This document shows positions 59,796-64,000 of a stretch of DNA of 64,000 nucleotides, piece by piece. Under the pieces are notes generated by a model. The model saw only the letters and a list, made by a program, of their open reading frames with translations, ran no database searches and was not told the origin of the DNA. Origin of the DNA: Nocardioides sp. cx-173. Lineage in GTDB: Bacteria; Actinomycetota; Actinomycetes; Propionibacteriales; Nocardioidaceae. How positions within the stretch are numbered: the stretch's first letter is position 1; each line of letters starts with the position of its first letter. The stretch covers positions 3,226,501-3,290,500 of the forward strand of contig NZ_CP088262.1 in NCBI RefSeq assembly GCF_021117365.1, given 5' to 3'. A program made the position numbers and the translations under genes.

Positions 59796-60778
59796 GCCCG
59801 GGGCCTGATGAGCGGGGTCCGATGAGCGGGGTCACGGTGTCGGCCACCGCGCCGGACGGGCTGCCCGAGGTCCGGGAGGGCGACGACCTCGCGGCGCTGG
59901 TCGCGGGCGCGCTGCCCGACCTGGCCGACGGTGACGTCGTCGTGGTCACGAGCAAGGTGGTGAGCAAGGCCGAGGGCCGGGTCGTGTCCGGCACCCGCGA
60001 GGAGGCGCTGCCCGGCGAGACCGCGCGCGTCGTAGCCCGGCGCGGCCCGACCACGATCGTGCGCACCCACCACGGCCTGGTCCTGGCCGCGGGCGGGATC
60101 GACGCCTCCAACGTCGAGCGCGGCTCGGTCGTGCTGCTCCCCCTCGACCCCGACGCGTCGGCGCGGGCGCTGCGCGCCGAGCTGCGCCGGCTCACCGGAC
60201 GCAATGTCGCGGTCGTGGTGACCGACACCGCCGGACGGGCGTGGCGCGAGGGCCAGACCGACCTCGCCGTGGGCGCCGCAGGACTGGTCGTCGCCGAGGA
60301 CTTCGCGGGCCGGATCGACGCGCACGGCAACGAGCTGGCCGTGACCGCGCCCGCCGTCGCCGACGAGCTGGCCGGCCTGGCCGAGCTCGCCCAGGGCAAG
60401 CTCGGCGCCCGCCCGGTCGCCGTGGTGCGCGGCCGCGCCGACCTGGTGCTGCCCCCGGACGACGACGGGCCCGGGGCCGTGGCGCTCGTGCGCGCGGAGG
60501 GCGCGGACCTGTTCGGCTTCGGCGCCCGCGAGGCGGTCGTCCGGGCCGTGACCGGCGACCCCGCGGACCGTGTGGTGTTCGGCACGCCCGCCCCGGCCGA
60601 GGAGCTGGCGGCCGCACTGCACCGCCTGCCGGCGCGCACGACGGCGTACGACGGCGGCCTGGAGATCACCGACGAGGCCTCCCACGAGCTCGTCGCGGTG
60701 CTCGCGTTCGCACACGGCTGGGTGGTCGAGGAGAGCAGCCGGCACCGCCGACTGCGTCTGCGCCCGGCGACTCCGTAG
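59792..60778 (+). CDS. fbiB: Coenzyme F420-0:L-glutamate ligase (FbiB N-domain/CofE type)
   Basis: 328 residues. Adds glutamate residues to F420-0 using GTP. CofE features: GDVVVVTSKVVSKAEGRVV, RTHHGLVLAAGGIDASNVE, VVVTDTAGRAWREGQTDLAV and GAAGLVVAEDFAGRIDAHGN. Full FbiB of mycobacteria (about 450 residues) has a C-terminal FMN nitroreductase domain that reduces dehydro-F420. Here only about 70-80 residues follow the ligase domain, and they do not look like nitroreductase. Start ATG at 59792 overlaps fbiA; an in-frame ATG at 59822 is an alternative. Confidence 0.9.
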   Translation: MSPGPDERGPMSGVTVSATAPDGLPEVREGDDLAALVAGALPDLADGDVVVVTSKVVSKAEGRVVSGTREEALPGETARVVARRGPTTIVRTHHGLVLAAGGIDASNVERGSVVLLPLDPDASARALRAELRRLTGRNVAVVVTDTAGRAWREGQTDLAVGAAGLVVAEDFAGRIDAHGNELAVTAPAVADELAGLAELAQGKLGARPVAVVRGRADLVLPPDDDGPGAVALVRAEGADLFGFGAREAVVRAVTGDPADRVVFGTPAPAEELAAALHRLPARTTAYDGGLEITDEASHELVAVLAFAHGWVVEESSRHRRLRLRPATP

Positions 60779-60818
60779 ACTCTCCGCGACCCTGACCCGA
60801 ACAGAGGTACCTCCCGCC

Positions 60819-61574
60819 GTGGCCAAGCCAGCCAAGTCCGACCGCCAGAAGGTCATCGACGACATCCGCAAGAAGCAGAAGAGCGCCGAGAAGCGCCGCG
60901 GCTTCATGATCGTGGGCGTCTGCGTCGTGGTGGCCCTGCTCATCGTCGGCGCCGCGGCGTACCGGCCGATCAAGAACAGCTGGGACCTGCGCAAGTTCAA
61001 GGACCTGGACCTGGCCAAGATCGGAGCGCCGGCCACGGCGTGCGACGACATCACCACCAAGCCGGCAGAGGGCAGCAACGACCACGTCCCCACCGACACG
61101 CCGGTGACCTACGACGACGCACCGCCGGCGTTCGGAGCGCACTGGAACGAGTACGGCGTCGCGCCGGCCCCGTTCTCGGAGAAGTTCTACGTCGCCGACG
61201 ACCGTCCCCCGCTGGAGTCGCTGGTCCACAACCTCGAGCACGGCTACACGATCGTCTGGTACGACGAGACGATCGCGGACGACAACGAGGCGCTGACCGA
61301 GCTGAAGGCCGTCTCGCGCAAGTTCCCGGGCACCGACAACTACCGCTACAAGTTCATCGCCGCGCCGTGGACCTCGGCGGACGAGGACGGCGCGAAGTTC
61401 CCCAAGGACAAGCACATCGCCTACACGCACTGGTCCGTCGGGGGCGAGGGCGAGAGCGACGCCTCCAAGCAGGTCGGCGTGTGGCAGTACTGCACCGAGT
61501 TCAGCGGTGAGGCCCTCGAGGACTTCATGGTCGAGTACCCCTACCTCGACTCCCCCGAGCCCAACGTCGAGTAG
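60819..61574 (+). CDS. DUF3105 family membrane protein
   Basis: 251 residues. Lys/Arg-rich cytoplasmic N-terminus (DRQKVIDDIRKKQKSAEKRR), one membrane segment (FMIVGVCVVVALLIVGAAAY), then an outer domain with the DUF3105 pattern: PPAFGAHWNEYGVAPAPFSE, LVHNLEHGYTIVWYDE and the conserved EHGY. GTG start 40 nt after fbiB; possibly same transcript. The His/Glu cluster suggests metal binding, but the function is unknown. Convergent with manC (8 nt). Confidence 0.88.
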   Translation: MAKPAKSDRQKVIDDIRKKQKSAEKRRGFMIVGVCVVVALLIVGAAAYRPIKNSWDLRKFKDLDLAKIGAPATACDDITTKPAEGSNDHVPTDTPVTYDDAPPAFGAHWNEYGVAPAPFSEKFYVADDRPPLESLVHNLEHGYTIVWYDETIADDNEALTELKAVSRKFPGTDNYRYKFIAAPWTSADEDGAKFPKDKHIAYTHWSVGGEGESDASKQVGVWQYCTEFSGEALEDFMVEYPYLDSPEPNVE

Positions 61575-61582
61575 CTGGCCGG

Positions 61583-62659
61583 TCAGGTGAGGTCGGGCCG
61601 TGACTCCTGGAGCGCGGCCACGACCTGCTTGACGTCCTGCGCCCGCGCGCGGGTGGTCACCAGCAGCGCGTCCGGGGTGTCGACGACGACCACGTCGTCG
61701 AGCCCGACCACCGCCACCGTCCGACCGGTGGCCGGCACGACCAGTCCGGTCGAGTCGACGGCGAGCACCAGCGCGTCGTCGCCCAGGACGGTGGTGCCGG
61801 CGACGTCGTCTCGCAGCAGCGTCGCGAGCGAGTCGAAGTCGCCGATGTCGTCCCAGCCGAACGACGCCGGCACGGTCGCCACCCGGCCCGCCGCCGCCGC
61901 CGGCTCGGCGACCGCGTGGTCGAGCGCGATCCTGGGCAGGCTCGCCCAGACCTGGTCCAGGGTGTCGGGGTCGGCGGCTAGCGCCCGCAGCGCCGCCGCG
62001 AAGGTGGGGTCGCCGGCGGCCAGCAGGTCGAGCAGCACGGTGGGCCGCACGACGAACATCCCCGCGTTCCAGCGGAAGTCGCCCGACGCGAGGTAGCCGC
62101 GGGCCACGTCCACGGACGGCTTCTCCACGAACTCGCGCACCGCGAAGGCGCCCGCGTGGGCGGGGAGCGGCTCGCCGAGGTGGATGTAGCCGAAGGCCGA
62201 CGACGGGTTGGTCGGCTCGATCCCGAGCGTCACGAGCCAGCCGTCGCGCGCGACCTCGATCGCCGTACGCACGCAGTCGCGGAAGGCCTCCTCGTCGGCG
62301 ATCACGTGGTCGGCCGCGAAGGAGCCCATGACGGCGTCGGGGTCGGCGCGCTCCAGCAGCGCGGCGGCCAGGCCGATCGCGGCCATCGAGTCGCGGGCCG
62401 ACGGCTCGGCGAGCACCGAGCCCGCCGTCACCTCCGGCAGCTGCGCGACCACGGCCGCGCGGTGGGCGCGGCCCGTCACCACGACGAACCGGTCCTCGGC
62501 CAGCGGTGCCAGCCGGTCGTAGGTCCCCTGGAGGAGCGAGCGCCCGCTGCCCGTGAGGTCGCGCAGGAACTTGGGCGACGACGCGCGAGACAGCGGCCAC
62601 AGACGGGTCCCCGCGCCACCGGCCGGGATCACCGCCCAGAATCCCTCGATGGCAGACAT
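61583..62659 (-). CDS. manC: Mannose-1-phosphate guanylyltransferase
   Basis: 358 residues; makes GDP-mannose from GTP and mannose-1-P. Nucleotidyltransferase signature AVIPAGGAGTRLWPLSRASS then PKFL, SFAADHVIADEEAFRDCV (metal site), FVEKPSVDVARGYL and WNAGMFVVRP. It follows manB in the pathway and supplies mannosyl donors for envelope glycans. ATG start. Divergent from the TIGR03089 gene, 60 nt apart. M. tuberculosis counterpart at the end of the same block (Rv3264c). Confidence 0.94.
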   Translation of the reverse strand: MSAIEGFWAVIPAGGAGTRLWPLSRASSPKFLRDLTGSGRSLLQGTYDRLAPLAEDRFVVVTGRAHRAAVVAQLPEVTAGSVLAEPSARDSMAAIGLAAALLERADPDAVMGSFAADHVIADEEAFRDCVRTAIEVARDGWLVTLGIEPTNPSSAFGYIHLGEPLPAHAGAFAVREFVEKPSVDVARGYLASGDFRWNAGMFVVRPTVLLDLLAAGDPTFAAALRALAADPDTLDQVWASLPRIALDHAVAEPAAAAGRVATVPASFGWDDIGDFDSLATLLRDDVAGTTVLGDDALVLAVDSTGLVVPATGRTVAVVGLDDVVVVDTPDALLVTTRARAQDVKQVVAALQESRPDLT

Positions 62660-62719
62660 GGGCGCGAGCCTAGTGGCGCCACTGGTGTCCCGGTGCGGAG
62701 GCCGCTCGGGGAGACTGAG

Positions 62720-63445
62720 GTGGTGACGACCTTCCCCGCAGTCCTGGCCCGGCGGCTCCGCGCGGACGGAGGCCGGCCGCTGGTCACCTTCTACGACGAC
62801 GCGAGCGGCGAACGGGTCGAGCTGTCCGTGACGACGTACGCCAACTGGGTGGCGAAGGCCGCCTCGCTGCTGGTCGAGGAGCTGGAGCTCGAGCGGGGCG
62901 ACCGGCTGCGCGTGGACCTGCCGGCGCACTGGCTGGGCCCGGTCTTCCTCGGGGCGGCCTGGACGGCCGGGCTGGTGGTGACCGACGCCGACACCCCCGA
63001 CGCGGTGGTGTGCGGCCCCGACACGCTGGACGCCTGGGCACCACGGGCCGAGGAGCTGCCGGTGCTGGCGTGCTCGCTGCTGCCCCTCGGCGTGCGGTTC
63101 GCCGAGCCGGTGCCGACGCACGTGCACGACGTGGGGGCCGAGATCTGGTCGCAGCCGGACTCGTTCGTGCCCTGGGACCCGCCGCAGGCCGACGACCCGG
63201 CCACCTGCTTCGGCGGAGTGGACGTCACCCAGGAGGAGCTGTGGAGAACGGCCGCCACCGGGACTCTCGTCACCGATGGCGGCCGCCTCCTCTCGGTGGC
63301 GAACCCGGCTTCCCCACCAGGTGTCGCCACGTTCAGCGAGCCGCTCGCGAAGGGCGGCTCACTGGTCCTGGTGGCCCATGCCGAGCGGGAACGGCTCGAG
63401 GCGACGTATGCCGCCGAGCACGCCACCGCCCGCTTCCCTGCATGA
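62720..63445 (+). CDS. TIGR03089 family protein (AMP-binding-enzyme-related)
   Basis: 241 residues, TTFPAVLARRLRADGGRPLV then VTFYDDASGERVELSVTTYA. This actinobacterial family resembles the N-terminal part of acyl-CoA synthetase-like AMP-binding enzymes but lacks the later ATP-binding core, so catalysis is doubtful. The motif LVEELELERGDRLRVDLPAH followed by LGAAWTAGLVVTDAD is typical. GTG at 62720 or the next codon 62723. It ends 22 nt before the convergent FG-GAP-like gene. Confidence 0.82.
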   Translation: MVTTFPAVLARRLRADGGRPLVTFYDDASGERVELSVTTYANWVAKAASLLVEELELERGDRLRVDLPAHWLGPVFLGAAWTAGLVVTDADTPDAVVCGPDTLDAWAPRAEELPVLACSLLPLGVRFAEPVPTHVHDVGAEIWSQPDSFVPWDPPQADDPATCFGGVDVTQEELWRTAATGTLVTDGGRLLSVANPASPPGVATFSEPLAKGGSLVLVAHAERERLEATYAAEHATARFPA

Positions 63446-63467
63446 GCCCAGGACGTCTCTGGGACTG

Positions 63468-64000
63468 CTAGCCCGCCAGGTCGTAGCCCCCCATCCCCTC
63501 GGCGAGGAACCGGCGTGCTCCGACGCCCGCGGCGGTGAGGGGCAGCAGGTAGAGGTAGCCGGTGGCCCGCTCGCGCACGATCAGGTCGGAGTGCCCGGTG
63601 AGGCCGATGTCGCTGATCCCCACCACCCAGTCGTACGGCGTGAGGTCCACCGACAGCGTCTTGGCCCCGGTCAGCCCGCCCGGCCCGTTGCCCGGGCTCA
63701 CCCGCAGCCGGGTGCCGGTGCGGAACAGCGAGTCCGGGGCGCCGTCGGCGTCCCATCGGCCCACCGGGATCTGCCGGCTCGCCGTGACCCGGCCGGCCGC
63801 GACGTAGGCGGCGGCCAGCCCCTGGGTGCCCAGTCCCGGGTAGATCATCATCGACCCGCCCGTGGGCTGGCCCATGAGGTCCGGCCAGCCGTCGCCGGTC
63901 ATGTCGCCGACCGCCGCCAGGAGCTGCACCTTCTTGAAGCCCTTGGCCAGGAGCCGCAGCGGGCCGAACCGGCCCCTGCCGTCGCCGAGGCGCAGGTACA
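63468..64000 (-). CDS. FG-GAP/VCBS-repeat-like protein, C-terminal part only (runs off the window)
   Basis: The frame is open from the window edge to a TAG at 63468, giving about 177 residues of the C-terminus. Repeating units of the integrin-alpha/FG-GAP type are visible: AAVGDMTGDGWPDLMGQPTG, VGRWDADGAPDSLFRTGT and ISDIGLTGHSDLIVRERATG, each with Asp-rich calcium-loop-like turns. Such repeats form beta-propellers on exported proteins, often at the end of cell-wall amidases in this group (inference). Start and N-terminal domains lie beyond 64000. Confidence 0.75.
   Translation of the reverse strand, partial: YLRLGDGRGRFGPLRLLAKGFKKVQLLAAVGDMTGDGWPDLMGQPTGGSMMIYPGLGTQGLAAAYVAAGRVTASRQIPVGRWDADGAPDSLFRTGTRLRVSPGNGPGGLTGAKTLSVDLTPYDWVVGISDIGLTGHSDLIVRERATGYLYLLPLTAAGVGARRFLAEGMGGYDLAG

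Noticed and set aside
59792..59828. Three closely spaced ATGAGC units at the fbiA-fbiB junction
   Set aside because: Spacing is 16 and 14 nt, the middle one is out of frame, and they are explained by alternative start sites; too short to call a repeat element.
63446..63467. A small CCCAG/CTGGG hairpin between the TIGR03089 and FG-GAP-like stops
   Set aside because: Only 5 bp of stem with no T run; could terminate, but not better than chance in this GC content.

Overview
Organism. The window is very GC-rich, with frequent GTG starts, short intergenic gaps and many 4-nt start/stop overlaps. It has WhiB, MtrAB-LpqB, coenzyme F420 genes and an actinobacterial secA neighbourhood. This points to a high-GC Gram-positive actinobacterium, most likely of the Nocardioidaceae (Nocardioides-like). 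The placement is inferred from gene content and style; no rRNA gene is present. I found no tRNA, rRNA, CRISPR array, complete insertion sequence or prophage.

Layout. (1) 1-9.7 kb: a DEAD-box helicase and a small acidic protein, then two copies of a two-gene operon for unknown single-pass membrane proteins. The copies flank a RibD-like reductase/flavin reductase pair. An L,D-transpeptidase and an orphan ParA follow. (2) 9.8-20.9 kb: metabolic and housekeeping genes (short-chain dehydrogenase, DUF6758-type/PHP/MarC operon, histidine phosphatase, CASTOR/POLLUX-type channel, MFS transporter, MaoC hydratase, acyl-CoA dehydrogenase, DUF2332, a sulfotransferase-like protein), an FtsX-type permease remnant and a pair of palindromic repeats. 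(3) 21-30.6 kb: an accessory-looking block for exported enzymes and surface-polymer modification. It has two exported endonuclease/exonuclease/phosphatase-fold (EEP) proteins, an OafA-like acyltransferase with an SGNH domain, a secreted phospholipase-D-fold protein, a LicD-methyltransferase fusion, a small coiled-coil protein, a second sulfotransferase-like protein and a lipoprotein. (4) 30.7-40 kb: MgtE-N/CBS protein, DUF1003, Mrp, TatB, a LysM protein, an Rv3235-family protein, SecA and an AlkX-like DNA glycosylase. (5) 40.1-64 kb: a long block that parallels the Mycobacterium tuberculosis Rv3240c-Rv3268 region: response regulator, hpf, comFC, lpqB-mtrB-mtrA, ahcY, SIS protein, Trm112-like protein, phosphomannomutase, DUF3499, degenerate metallopeptidase, DUF5719, giant glycosyltransferase, whiB, fbiA, fbiB, DUF3105, manC and TIGR03089. 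It ends in a truncated FG-GAP-like protein.

How the genes work together. The right half is largely envelope biology: protein export (SecA, TatB), the MtrAB-LpqB signalling system, and GDP-mannose supply (phosphomannomutase plus ManC) next to a membrane glycosyltransferase. F420 side-chain synthesis (FbiA/FbiB) is transcribed divergently from whiB. The 21-30 kb block would act outside the cell on phosphodiester-containing polymers, or decorate them with acyl, phospho-alcohol, methyl or sulfo groups; this is inferred from domains only. The most unusual items are the duplicated A/B membrane-protein operon, the LicD-methyltransferase operon, the EEP protein fused to a degenerate phospholipase-D half, and an FbiB lacking its usual nitroreductase domain.
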